NCBI RefSeq assembly: GCF_902167145.1
Contig: NC_050104.1
Coordinates: 3,782,001 to 3,846,000 of the forward strand
Direction: 5' to 3'
Origin: Zea mays
Lineage: Eukaryota > Streptophyta > Magnoliopsida > Poales > Poaceae
DNA length: 64,000 bases
Part shown: positions 11,609 through 22,894 of the stretch, piece after piece
Numbering within the stretch: position 1 is the stretch's first letter
How the letters are laid out: each line of letters begins with the position of its first letter
The notes under the pieces: generated by a model
What the model was told of the DNA's origin: nothing
Databases searched by the model: none
Seen by the model: the letters and a program-made list of their open reading frames with translations, nothing else
Program-made: the position numbers and the translations under genes

Positions 11609-12317
11609 GGCGAGTCGGGGGGCTGCCCCCGCGTGGGTCGGCTGCCCTTTTCTTCCCCTGGCGTCTGGGGAAGAATGGCATCCTCCAGTTTCGCGGAGAC
11701 TTCCTCCAGCCATGCCGGGATAGGTGGGCCGCCATCACTCGGCTAGGGCGCAGCACTACGCCTTCCGTCCGGACGACGGTTGTGCTGCGTACCGCGAGGG
11801 CGGCGCCCACGCTCTGGGCGGTTCTGACTAGGGCGAAGACCTGCCGACGCGCTTCGAGGCGTCGGCAGCCGGAGATGGCTTCTCTACCGATGAAATTGCC
11901 AACCCCGCCAGTAGCCCTGGGTCTCCGTCTCCCGGCCTGAATGGCTGGTTCTCGTCCTCTACGGGTGAGAGCCCTCCTGTCGTAACACCTGCCCCGAAGC
12001 CGCTGCCGAAACTGCTTCGCCGCCCGGGGCGGGGGTGGTTGCCGCTGTTGCCGGATCGGGCGGCGGCGGGCCGCCCGTCGGCCCGCGATCGCTCCGCGAG
12101 TTCCCCGATTTCGTGGGGTTGTTCGTACCCGCGGGGACGGAACCAGAGTTCCGTTTGTAATGGCACTTTGAATGCCAGTGTTTTTGTTCATTATGGCTGT
12201 CGAGGCCTGAACATGTATGTAATTTTGGCACGGAGCCATGTTTTTTCCTCATTTTCGAGCACTAAGACTCGCCTGTCGATTATCTGAATCGCTTCACCAA
12301 GCATGAGTCGCCCCGTG

Positions 12318-13170
12318 TCAAGGTGACGAGTGAGGTATCCGTATCCCGGAGGCGTAGGAGTCCCTCGGCTCGATCGGCCTTGTTGACTGAGGCTCCTCTA
12401 GCTTAGTTAAAGAGACCCCTTGGCTGCTCTTCGACGAGCCGAGGCCAGGGGTAGCGATATCAGCACGAACAGAGGCGGAGTTGGCTTGAAAAATGAAAAC
12501 CTGGTTGGCCGGAGCCTAGCCGGGTTGTCCGTCAGCGGGACCGATGCCGGAGTTGATCAGCCGAGGCCTCAGGGGCAACCGGCCGAGCCGCCTGCTCGGG
12601 CCGGATTCCCGGAGAAGTCCCTGGCAGCGATTGCCCGGGCGTGGTGATGACGTCGTCCTTCGGAGCGGAGATCCTCGGACCGCGTCGCCGTCCGAGGCTA
12701 GGTCGGGCCTCGCCTGCAGGATCATATTGTCTTGTAGCGTGTGCCTTCTGCGGCCGCTGAGGCCAGAAAACACACCCTCGCTGCGTTGTAAAGCTGCGTC
12801 TCTTTTCCTCTTGTTTCGAGTATCTGGACTTTTTGTTGGTAACAGGGATGTTTGTGCGGGCGAGAGTTGCTTCTCGCGGAAGGTGATGAGTGAGGTATCC
12901 GTATCCCGGAGGCGTGGGAGTCCCTCGGCTCGGTCGGCCTTGCCGCTTACGCGTACTTTCACCCGTCCATGAGGCCCTGTCACCGACTCGGTCGAGAAGG
13001 CTCGAAGGATCGCTTCGGCAGAAGGGCTTCCGAACGTAAAGACTTGTTCGATCCGCGGAGTCACTTTATCCGAACGCGAGTTACTTATCGCAGAAGGTGA
13101 TGAGTGAGGTATCTGTATCCCGGAGGCGTAGGAGTCCCTCGGCTCGGTCAGCCTTGGCTGCTTACGTGTA
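12318..13170. repeat. three dispersed copies of a ~75-bp unit
   Basis: Copies near 12318-12392, 12879-12955 and 13094-13172 share the order GTGAGGTATC, GTATCCCGGAGGCG, GAGTCCCTCGGCTCG. Spacing is uneven (about 560 and 215 bp). They lie just beyond the 3' end of pol in element orientation. Confidence 0.8.
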
Positions 13171-13386
13171 CTCCGTCGTTTCCAGGATCCGTTTTTCGAA
13201 GTAGTCAAAAAGCACGGAAGATATTCTAGTAAAAGAGATCTTTTTTCGAGGAAAATTTTAACGCAGAGGGGGTTTCCCCCCTTTTAGCCCCCGAGGGAGG
13301 GTCGGGCTTTGCCGAGGCGAGGCCGACCCTTCCTTGTTGACTAAACTTTGTGTGGGTGCGAGGTATATGAACAACTTGAAAACATC

Positions 13387-16370
13387 TTAAGGGTAGAAGC
13401 GACGTAGCTGTTGGATGTTCCAAGCGTTGCCGTAGACCTCGCCTTGACTGTTGGCCAGCCTGTACGTTCCGGGCTTCAGAACTTTGGCGATGACGAATGG
13501 CCCCTCCCAGGGGGGCGTGAGCTTGTGCCTCCCTCGGGCGTCTTGCCGCAGCCGAAGCACCAGGTCGCCCACCTGGAGGTCCCGGGGTCGGACCCCTCGG
13601 GCGTGGTAGCGCCGCAGGGACTGCTGATACCGCGCCGAGTGTAGTAAGGCCTTGTCCCGAGCCTCTTCTAGCTGGTCCAGCAAGTCTTCTCGGCTAGCTT
13701 GGTTGCTTTGATCGTGGTAGGCCCTCGTCCTCGGGGAGCCGTACTCCAGGTCAGTGTTCAAGACGGCCTCGGCCCCGTAGACCAGGAAGAACGGCGTGAA
13801 ACCCGTGGCTCGGCTCGGCGTTGTCCTCAGGCTCCAGACCACCGAGGGGAGTTCCTTCATCCATCGCTTGCCGAACTTGTTGAGGTCGTTGTAAATCCGA
13901 GGCTTGAGCCCTTGTAGAATCATGCCGTTGGCACGCTCTACTTGCCCATTCGACATGGGATGAGCCACGGCGGCCCAGTCCACCCGGATGTGGTGATCCT
14001 CGCAAAAATCCAAGAATTTTCTGCCGGTGAACTGGGTGCCGTTGTCGGTGATGATGGAGTTCGGGACCCCGAAGCGATGGATGATGTTGGTGAAGAACGC
14101 CACCGCCTGCTCGGGCCTGATGCTGTTCAGGGGTTGGACCTCGATCCACTTGGAGAATTTGTCGATGGCGACCAGCAGGTGCGTGTAGCCCCCGGGTGCC
14201 TTCTGCAAGGGACCGACGAGGTCCAGACTCCACACAGCAAAGGGCCAGGTGATGGGTATCGTCTGCAGAGCCTGAGCGGGCAGGTGGGTCTGCTTCGCAT
14301 AGAATTGGCACCCTTCGCAGGTGCTGACAATTCTAGTGGCGTCAGCCACCGCCGTTGGCCAGTAGAAGCCTTGCCGGAAAGCATTCCCGACGAGGGCTCG
14401 AGGCGCTGCATGATGGCCGCAAGCCCCCGAGTGTATTTCTTGCAGGAGTTCCTGACCTTCGACGATGGAGATGCATCGCTGGAGGATGCCCGAGGGGCTG
14501 CGGTGGTAGAGCTCCTTCTCATCGCCCAGCAAGACGAACGACTTGGCGCGTCGCGCTACCCGCCGAGCCTCGGCTTGGTCGAGGGGTAGCTCTCCTTGGC
14601 GGAGATATTGCAGGTACGGGGTCTGCCAATCTCGATCAGGCGTGGCCCCGCTCCGCTCCTCCTCGACGTGCAGTGCCTCGCCCTCGGGGGCCGAGGGTAC
14701 CTCGGGCTGAACCGAGGACGCCTCGGGCTGGGCCGAGGGTACCTCAGGCTGGGCCGAGGGTACCTCGGGCTCGGGCGTGTCGTTGATCTTGATGGAGGGT
14801 TGATGCAGATCCTGGGAGAAGACGTCCGGGGGAACCGTCGTTCGCCCTGAGGCTATTTTTGCCAGCTCGTCCGCAGTCTCGTTGTAGCGCCGAGCGATGT
14901 GGTTAAGCTCGAGCCCGTAGAACTTGTCTTCCAGGCAACGAACCTCATCGCAGTAGGCCTCCATCTTCGGGTCGCGGCAGTGGGAGTTCTTCATGACTTG
15001 GTCGATGACGAGCTGCGAGTCACCGCGGGCGTCGAGGCGTCTGACCCCTAGCTCGATGGCGATCCGCAACCCGTTGACCAGAGCCTCGTACTCAGCCACA
15101 TTGTTGGACGCCGGGAAATTGAGGCGTAGCACGTAGCGTAGGTGTTTCCTGAGGGGCGAGATGAAGAGCAGGCCCGCGCCGGCTCCCGTCTTCATCAGCG
15201 ACCCGTCGAAAAACATGGTCCAGAGCTCCGGTTGGATCGGAGCCGTCGGCAGCTGGGTGTCGACCCATTCGGCTACGAGGTCCGCCAATACCTGGGACTT
15301 GATGGCCTTCCGAGGGGCGAACGAGATTGTCTCGCCCATGATTTCCACCGCCCACTTTGCGATCCTGCCCGAGGCCTCTCGGCACTGGATGATCTCCCCT
15401 AGGGGGAAGGATGACACCACAGTTACCGGATGAGACTCGAAGTAATGTCGCAACTTTCGCCTCGTCAGGATCACTGCATACAGCAGCTTCTGAACTTGTG
15501 GGTAGCGGATCTTGGTTTCGGACAGTACCTTGCTGACGAAGTAAACTGGCCTCTGAACGGGCAATGCATGCCCCTCTTCTTGCCTCTCGACCACAATCGC
15601 GGTGCTAACCACCTGAGTGGTCGCGGCGACGTAGACCAAGAGGGCTTCTCCATCAGCTGGGGGTACCAAGATAGGCGCCTTTGTAAGGAGCGCCTTCAGG
15701 TTCCCGAGAGCTTCCTCGGCCTCAGGGGTCCAAGCGAAACACTCGGCCTTCCTTAACAGGCGGTACAGAGGCAGACCTCTTTCGCCGAGGCGTGAGATGA
15801 AGCGGCTCAGGGCCGCGAGACATCCCATGACCCTCTGTACGCCTTTTAAGTCCTTGATGGGCCCCATGCTAGTGATAGCTGCAATCTTCTCCGGGTTGGC
15901 TTCGATGCCTCGCTCGGAGACGATGAACCCCAAGAGCATGCCCCGGGGCACCCCGAAGACACACTTCTCGGGATTGAGCTTGACGCCTTTCGCTTTGAGA
16001 CATCGGAATGTCACTTCAAGGTCGGAGAGGAGGTCAGAAGCCTTCCTTGTCTTGACTACGATGTCATCGACGTAGGCCTCGACTGTGCGACCGATGTGTT
16101 CGCCGAACACATGGTTCATGCACCGCTGGTACGTCGCGCCCGCATTCCTCAAACCAAACGGCATGGTGACATAGCAGTACATGCCGAAGGGCGTGATGAA
16201 AGAAGTCGCGAGCTGGTCGGACTCTTTCATCCGGATTTGGTGATACCCTGAGTAGGCATCGAGGAAGGACAGGGTTTCGCACCCAGCAGTGGAATCCACG
16301 ATTTGATCGATGCGAGGTAGAGGGTAGGGAACCTTCGGACATGCTTTGTTGAGACCAGTGTAGTCTACAC
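13387..16370 (-). pseudogene. pol: Huck-like pol: RT (distal part), RNase H, integrase
   Basis: About 995 codons without an internal stop. In order: RT fingers/palm with the YVDDIVVK catalytic site (about residue 105); RNase H starting at the FFDGS motif; a linker with PEVPSAQ-type repeats; integrase with an HHCC zinc finger (HSGACGHH...CEGC), and D, D and E in LDLVGP, ITDNGTQF and NGQVERANG; and a C-terminal GPF-type module ending in RRFYP. The apparent start Met lies inside the hAT insertion, so the ORF is only the distal part of pol. The proximal part lies at 17455-18122. Disrupted by the hAT insertion and upstream lesions. Confidence 0.9.
14690..14775 (-). repeat. short in-frame tandem repeat in pol linker
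   Basis: Three to four imperfect copies of a 24-27-bp unit (GGGCCGAGGGTACCTC-type) encode the PEVPSAQ repeats between RNase H and integrase. Confidence 0.75.
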
Positions 16371-17454
16371 TAGGACTGGGCATAAAACCCGAGCCCGAAG
16401 CCCGTTACCCAAATTACCCGAACCCGTACCCGTTTAGCCCGAGACCCGTTACCCGAACAGCTCCAACGGGTAACAAAACTGAATACCCGAAGTAAGTTTG
16501 GGCCTAATCGGGTATTCATCCGCGGTACCCGAACTACCCGTTCTACCCGAAATTAGATAGACCCAACTCCTAAACCCAACAGGCAATGGCGCGGAAGTGC
16601 GGAACAGCACAGCCCAGTAGCGGAGTAGCCTGTAGCGGTGTAGCCCACGGGCCACGCCCACCGCAACTCGGCAACTCTCAACGGCGGGCCAATCCTCCCT
16701 CCCAGGCCCCCATCCCCAGGCGGCTGCACCGCCGGTCCGCCGGTCTTCCCAGTCACGCGCACCGCGGGCCCGCGGCACCGCACAGCGCGCAGTCGCGCAC
16801 ACGCGCAGCGGCGAGCGGCGTCCTCACACAGCGGCGTAGCCTCCCAGGCGGTCGGCCAGTCCTCCTCGCAGGCGGCCAGCGCACGCGCAGGCAGCGGCAC
16901 CGCGCATGGTCCTAGTTAGTCCCAGGCGGCCAGCACACGCAGTCTCCCAACTCCCAGGCAAATGAAAAGAGCAAAGTTTAGGCTCACTTGTTCGCATGGA
17001 CACATGCACGGACTTCAGATTATTCAAAAGCCTCGCTAATTTGGTTTGGATGGTCATCAGGTTTATCACTAACTAGCTTTTACTTCTCTTCTAGATATAG
17101 ACAGAGCAGTACTTCTTTGCAATGCAGTGGTCTCAATAGCTATCCGAAAAATGACAACTAAACAAAATATTGGTTCTAAAAACAGAGGCTTGTAGCTGGC
17201 GCCCGACGAGCTACAGATCGTGTGAAGTGAAGTAGTGCAACTGTAGACCTTGGAGGTTGGAGACTTGGAACGGGTACCCGAATTTTAACCAAGCCCAAAC
17301 CCGAAATTGCGGGTACCCGAAATTGCGGGTACCCGAAATTGCGGGTACCCGAAAGTTCGGGTACGAGTACGGGTTCTACTATTGAAAACCCGAAATATAA
17401 AAAACCCAAAAAACCCGACCCGAAATTTCGGGTAAACCCGAACGCCCAGTCCTA
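16371..17454. mobile_element. non-autonomous hAT element inside Huck-like pol
   Basis: Terminal inverted repeat TAGGACTGGGC / GCCCAGTCCTA, 1084 bp, with a perfect 8-bp duplication GTCTACAC (16363-16370 and 17455-17462). Subterminal ACCCGAA / GGGTACCCG repeats occur at both ends, including three 16-bp units near 17290-17350. The GC-rich core (about 16580-16960) has no recognisable transposase and looks unlike the termini; it may be captured host DNA. The insertion splits the reverse transcriptase core. Confidence 0.9.
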
Positions 17455-18122
17455 GTCTACACACATCCGCCATTTCCCCCTTTCTTTCTCACAAGCACAG
17501 GGTTGGCAAGCCATTCGGGATGGAATACCTCTTTGATGAACCCCGCTGCCATTAGCATGTGGATCTCCTCGCCTATCACTCTGCGCTTCTCCTCGTCGAA
17601 TCGGCGCAGAGGCTGCCTGACGGGTCGGGCTCCGGCCCGAATATCCAGCGAGTGCTCGGCGACATCCCTCGGTATGCCGGGCATGTCCGAGGGACTCCAC
17701 GCAAAGACGTCGGCGTTTGCGCGGAGAAAGTCGACGAGCATTGCTTCCTATTTGGGGTCGAGCCCGGAACCGATCCGGATCTGCTTGGAGGTGTCGCCAC
17801 TGGGGTCGAGAGGGACGGCCTTAACCGTCTCCGTTGGCTCGAAGTTGCCGGCATGACGCTTCACGTCTGGCACCTCTTTTGAGAGGTTCTCCAGGTCGGC
17901 GATGAGGGCCTCGGACTCGGCGAGGGCCTCGGCGTACTCCACGCACTCCACGTCGCATTCGAACGCGTGTTTGTACGTGGGGCCGACGGTGATGACCCCG
18001 TTGGGGCCCGACATCTTGAGCTTCAGGTAGGTGTAGTTGGGGACGGCCATGAACTTCGCGTAGCATGGCCTCCCCAGTACCGCGTGGTAGGTTCCTCGGA
18101 ACCCGACCACCTCGAACGTCAA
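17455..18122 (-). pseudogene. pol: Huck-like protease/RT junction segment, three times broken
   Basis: Holds the end of the protease and the N-terminal RT (motifs DVFAWSPSDMPG and WLANPVLVRKK). A stop codon TAG at 17748-17750 interrupts the frame in place of what looks like a CAG codon. A one-base frameshift lies at about 17474-17480 (C run on the plus strand), just before the hAT insertion. The upstream frameshift is at 18301-18304. It cannot encode active protein. Confidence 0.85.
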
Positions 18123-20995
18123 AGTCTCCCTTCGGAAGTTGGAGGGCGTTCCGAAGCAGACGGGAAGGTCGAGTCGTCCGAGGGGCTGGACGCGCTTCCC
18201 AGGAATGATCCCATGGAAGGGCGCAGCGCCTGCTCGGACGGAGGACAGATCGACACGCAGGAGCCTGAGGGTCTCGGCGTAGATGATGTTGAGGCAGCTG
18301 CCCCGTCCATCAGGACCTTGGTGAGCCTGACGTCGCCGACGATGGGGTCGACGACGAGCGGGTATTTCCCCGGGCTCGGCACGTGGTCGGGGTGGTCAGC
18401 TTGGTCGAAGGTGATGGGCTTGTCGGACCAGTCTAGGTAGACTGGCGCCGCCACCTTCACCGAGCAGACCTCCCGGCGCTCTTGCTTGCGATGCCGAGCC
18501 GAGGCATTCGCCGCATGCCCACCGTAGATCATGAAGCAGTCGCGGACCTCGGGGAACTCTCCTGCTTGGTGATCTTCCTTTTTGTCGTCGTCGCGGGCCC
18601 TGCCACCCTCTGCGGGTGGCCCGGCCCTGTGGAAGTGGCGCCGAAGCATGACGCACTCCTCAAGGGTGTGCTTGACGGGCCCCTGATGGTAGGGGCACGG
18701 CTCCTTGAGCATCTTGTCGAAGAGGTTAGCACCTCCGAGGGGCTTCCGAGGGTTCTTGTACTCGGCGGCGGCGACAAGGTCCGCGTCGGCGGCGTCGCGT
18801 TTCGCTTGCGACTTCTTCTTGCCTTTTTTCTTGGCGCCGCGCGGAGTAGACGCCTCGGGAGCCTCTTCCGATGGGCGGCCTTGGGGCTGCTTGTCCTTTC
18901 GGAAGATAGCCTCGACCGCCTCCTGGCCAGAGGCGAACTTGGTGGCGATGTCCATCAGCTCGCTCGCCCTGGTGGGAGTCTTGCGACCCAACTTACTCAC
19001 CAGGTCGCGGCAGGTGGTGCCGGCAAGGAACGCGCCGATGACATCCGAGTCGGTGATGTTGGGCAGCTCGGTGCGCTGCTTCGAGAATCGCCGGATGTAG
19101 TCCCGAAGAGACTCTCCCGGCTGTTGCCGGCAGCTTCGGAGGTCCCAGGAATTCCTGGGGCGCACGTACGTGCCCTGGAAATTGCCGGCGAAGGCTTGGA
19201 CCAAATCATCCCAGTTGGAGATCTGCCCCGGAGGCAGGTGCTCCAACCAGGCGCGAGCAGTGTCGGAGAGGAACAGGGGGAGGTTGCGGATGATGAGGTT
19301 GTCGTCGTCCGTTCCACCCAGTTGGCAGGCCAGGCGGTAGTCTGCGAGCCACAGTTCCGGTCTCGTTTCCCCCGAGTACTTTGTGATAGTAGTCGGGGGT
19401 CGGAACCGGGTCGGGAACGACGCCCGTCGGATGGCTCGACTGAAGGCCTGCGGACCGGGTGGTTCGGGCGAGGGACTCCGATCCTCCCCGCTGTCGTAGC
19501 GTCCCCCACGCCTGGGGTGGTAGCCTCGGCGCACCCTTTCGTCGAGGTGGGCCCGACGGTCGCGACGATGGTGCTCGTTGCTGAGGTGGCCCGGGGCCGC
19601 AGGCGCGGTGTTGCGCGTGCGCCCGGTGTAGACCGAGGCTTCCCACATGAATCGGGAAGTCGCGGCATGAGGTTCCGAGGGGTATCCCTGCCTTCGGGAG
19701 GCAGAGCTCTTGGCCCGTCGGGCCGCAGCGCCTTCCAGGAGATTCTTGAGCTCTCCCTGGATTCGCCGACCCTCGGTGGTTGATGGCTCCGGCATCGCGC
19801 GGAGGAGCATCGCTGCGGCTGCCAGGTTCTGACCGACCCCGCTGGATGCGGGTGGCGGCCTGACCCTGACGTCGTTGGCGACGCCGTGCTGGAAACCTTG
19901 GGGCAGGTGACGTATTTCTCCGGCCGGGGGTTGGCCCGCCCATACCTGCCTGACGTCCCGGCGGATCGACTCAAGCGCTCCTGCTCCCTCGTCGAGCCTG
20001 GCCTGCGCCCCGCGGACTTGCTCGAGCTATGGGTCGTGACCCCCCGCCGGAACGGGGACCACAGCTAGCTCCCGCGGGATGTCAGCGCGAGGCACCAGCC
20101 TAGGGAGATCACCGTCCTCCGGCATACCGAGATGGTTGCCTTCGGAGGGATCCCCTAGCTCGACGTGGAAACATTCGCGGCTTGGGCCGCAGTCCTCGTC
20201 GTCAAGGCTGCGGCTACCGTCAGAACAGTCGGAGAGGCAGTAGTCACATGCGGTCATAAAGTTCCGCATGGCACTGGGGTTGCCAAATCCAGAGAAATCC
20301 CAACAGATGCTGGGATCGTCATCTTCCTCGGACCCAGAGGGCCCGTAGGTCGAGACGTCCGTCAATCGGTCCCAAGGCGACCGCATACGAAACCCCAGAG
20401 GGGTTGCACTTGCCTCAACGAGAGCGCCCGCCAAAGCGAGGTCGCTAGGCGGGTTGAGGCCGAGTCGAAATGACGTAGGATGGGAATCAGTCAGTACCTT
20501 TTGGTCGACGAGGAGCGACATAGTCACGTTGGGGACTGATTGCACCGTCGTCTTAGGTACGAGGGCGACGTCCTGCAAGCCCTCCACGAGCGCGCTGGCG
20601 TCGTCCACTTGCTCGGGATTGGTGTGTCGCGGGGGGACGGCGCTCGCCTTCGTCTCAAATGCGAGGTCAACGCCCGACGCGCCCCCCGTTGGGGCGCTGG
20701 GGACGTCGATTCGCTCGACAGCCGACGAAGCGCGGCCTCCCACTTGGCCTTGGTTGCCCCGCCTCCTCCCCCGTTGGCGGGGGAGAGGACGGGGCGAGCT
20801 CGAATGTTGTTCTTCCACCACGCGGGGAAGATGTCGTCGATTCCGCCACCAGCGGGCGGGTTGTCGGCCGCCATTGTCGTTGTCGCGCGGCGGTGGAAGG
20901 AGTATCATGTCGTAGCTGCCGTCGAAGGACATGAACTCAAGACTCCCGAAACGGAGCACCGTCCTGGGCCGGAGAGGTTGCTGGAGACTGCCCAT
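18119..20995 (-). pseudogene. gag: Huck-like gag-protease, one nonsense codon and one frameshift
   Basis: Starts at 20995 about 60 bp inside the primer site. The first 322 codons end at a TAG (20027-20029) in place of a likely CAG. The same frame is open again to about 18300. The central part (about 19050-19400) is the retrotransposon gag core (WLEHLPP, WDDLVQAF, RDYIRRFSKQ). A Cys/His cluster of the CX2HX5HX4C type (CPYHQGPVKHTLEEC) lies near 18680. The protease active site is hit by a one-base loss in a G run (plus strand C run 18301-18304), right after the catalytic Asp-Gly, so the last ~60 residues of the ORF are out of frame. Confidence 0.88.
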
Positions 20996-21039
20996 CTGGA
21001 GCTTGACGGGAAGCTGTTCGTCAGCACGCAGCAGGCCCC

Positions 21040-21055
21040 TACCTGGCGCGCCAAC
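21040..21055 (-). promoter_or_regulatory. primer binding site of Huck-like element
   Basis: The minus strand reads TTGGCGCGCCAGGTAGGGG immediately inside the 5' LTR. TGG at the start is as expected for a tRNA 3' end. The tRNA species is not assigned. Confidence 0.6.
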
Positions 21056-22894
21056 TGTCGGCGTCTCGAGACCGGGGGGTCCTCAAGCCGACGAGTGAGT
21101 GTGCCGCGTGCCCCAGCCCAGATGGGTCGAGCGCGTGGGCGAGCGCGAAGGGGGGAAGCGAGGTGGCCGGAGACGGGCGTGAGAGAGGTGGAAATCCCAC
21201 GGCCTTCGTGTTCGTCCCGCGCCCAGGTCGGGTGCGCTTGCAGTAGGGGGTTACAAGCGTCCACGCGGGTGAGGGAAGCGAGCGGCCCCAAGAGAGCGCC
21301 TGTCCCGTCCTCGTCCCCGCGCGGCCAACCTTCTCTAAGAAGGCCCTGGTCCTTCCTTTTATAGGCGTAAGGAGAGGATCCAGGTGTACAATGGGGGTGT
21401 AGCAGAGTGCTACGTGTCTAGCGGGGGAGAGCTAGCGCCCTAAGTACATGCCGATGTGGCAGCCGGAGAGATCTTGGCACCCAGTCGGTGTGATGTCGTG
21501 GCCGTCGGAGGAGCGACGGAGCCTAGCGGAGGGACAGCTGTCGGAGCGGTCGAGTCCTTGCTGACGTCCTCCTGCTTCCGTAAGAGAGCTGAGAGCCGCC
21601 GTCGTCACAGGGCACGTGGGGCGCCATCATTGCCTATCTGGCGGAGCTAGCCAGATGGGACACCGGTCTTGGTCTCTGCGGCCCGAGTCGGCTCGGGGTA
21701 GGGTGATGATGGTGCTTCCTGTTGACGTGGCGGGCCCGCGCCCGAGGTCGGGCGACGTGGGGGCTCCTCCGAAGCCGGGGTTGAGTCTGTCTTCCGTGGC
21801 CGAGGCCGAGCCCGAGCCCCTGGGTCGGGCGAGGCGGAGGTCGTTCGGCAGAGGCCGGGGCGGAGTCCGAACCCTGGGTCGGGCGGAGCGGAGTTCGTCG
21901 TCTTCTGGGGCTGAGCCCGAGTCCGAGCCCTGGGTCGGGCGGAGCGGAGTTCGCCGTCTTCCGGGGCCTAGCCCGAGTCCGAGCCCTGGGTCGGGCAGAG
22001 CGGAGTTCGCTGTCTTCCGGGGCCTAGCCCGAGTCCGAGCCCTGGGTCGGGCGGAGCGGAGTTCGCCGTCTTCCGGGGCCTAGCCCGAGTCCGAGCCCTG
22101 GGTCGGGCGGAGCGGAGTTCGTCGTCTTCTGGGGCTGAGCCCGAGTCCGAGCCCTGGGTCGGGCGGAGCGGAGTTCGCCGTCTTCCGGGGCCTATCCCAA
22201 GTCCGAGCCCTGGGTCGGGCGGAGCGGAGTTCGCCGTCTTCCGGGGCCTAGCCCGAGTCCGAGCCCTGGGTCGGGCGGAGCGGAGTTCGCCGTCTTCCGG
22301 GGCCTAGCCCGAGTCCGAGCCCTGGGTCGGGCGGAGCGGAGTTCGCCGTCTTCCGGGGCTTAGCCCGAGTCCGAGCCCTGGGTCGGGCGGAGCGGAGTTT
22401 CCTATGGCGCCTTTGGCAAGGCCTGACTGCATGTCAGTCTCACTCTGTCAAGTGGCACTGCAGTCGGAGTGGCGCAGGCGGCGCTGTCCTTCTGTCAGAC
22501 CGATCATTGGAGTGGCGAAGTGACGGCGGTCACTTCGGCTCTGCCGGGGGGCGCGCGTCAGGATAAAGGTGTTAGGCTACCTTTGCGTTAAATTCTCCTG
22601 CGACTCGGTCGGTCGGCGCGACGATTTAGTCAGGGTTGCTTCTTAGCGAAGGCAAGGCCTCGGGCAAGCCGGAGATGTGTCCGCCGTTAAAGGGGGGCCT
22701 CGGGCGAGACGGAAACCCCTCGGGGTCGGCTGCCCTTGCCCGAGGCTAGGCTCGGGCGAGGCGTGATCGAGTCGCTCGTATGGACTGATCCCTGACTTAA
22801 TCGCACCCATCAGGCCTCTGCAGCTTTATGCTGATGGGGGTTACCAGCTGAGAATTAGGCGTCTTGAGGGTACCCCTAATTATGGTCCCCGACA
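21056..22894 (-). repeat. Huck-like 5' LTR
   Basis: TGTCGGCG...CCCGACA, 1839 bp, uninterrupted. The reverse TATA box CCTATAAAAGG lies at 21355-21365. About nine copies of the 56-bp repeat lie at 21880-22400. Confidence 0.9.

Larger units (their letters stand above)
9476..13386 (-). other. Huck-like 3' non-coding region
   Basis: Runs from the polypurine tract next to the LTR (9476-9490, coding strand CTCGGGGGCTAC) to the end of pol. It holds a hairpin next to the tract (about 9487-9525), three ~75-bp repeats at 10208-10415, a plus-strand TATA-like site and short ORF at 11277-11608, and three spaced copies of a different ~75-bp repeat at about 12320, 12880 and 13095. None of the many short ORFs is a recognisable protein. 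Long 3' regions of this kind are typical of Tat-type gypsy elements. Confidence 0.7.
1106..22894 (-). mobile_element. Huck-like Ty3/gypsy LTR retrotransposon (Tat-type), minus strand
   Basis: Complete element with LTRs at 1106-9475 (3' LTR, itself interrupted) and 21056-22894 (5' LTR), both TG...CA and both flanked by the duplication CCACA. On the minus strand the order is 5' LTR, primer site, gag, protease, RT, RNase H, integrase, long 3' non-coding region, 3' LTR. LTR ends and 56-bp tandem repeats match what I recall of maize Huck, but the name is not verified. The coding region carries two nonsense codons, two frameshifts and a hAT insertion, so this copy is dead. The LTR pair differs little where compared by eye, suggesting a fairly recent insertion. 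Confidence 0.88.

Noticed and set aside
13942..14589. 215-codon plus-strand ORF opposite pol
   Set aside because: Shadow of integrase on the other strand; composition-driven.
16381..16383. Start Met of the Huck-like pol ORF
   Set aside because: It lies inside the hAT terminal sequence, so it is not the natural start.
18482..19783. 433-codon plus-strand ORF
   Set aside because: Exact antisense of the Huck-like gag. High GC leaves the opposite strand open; no domain.
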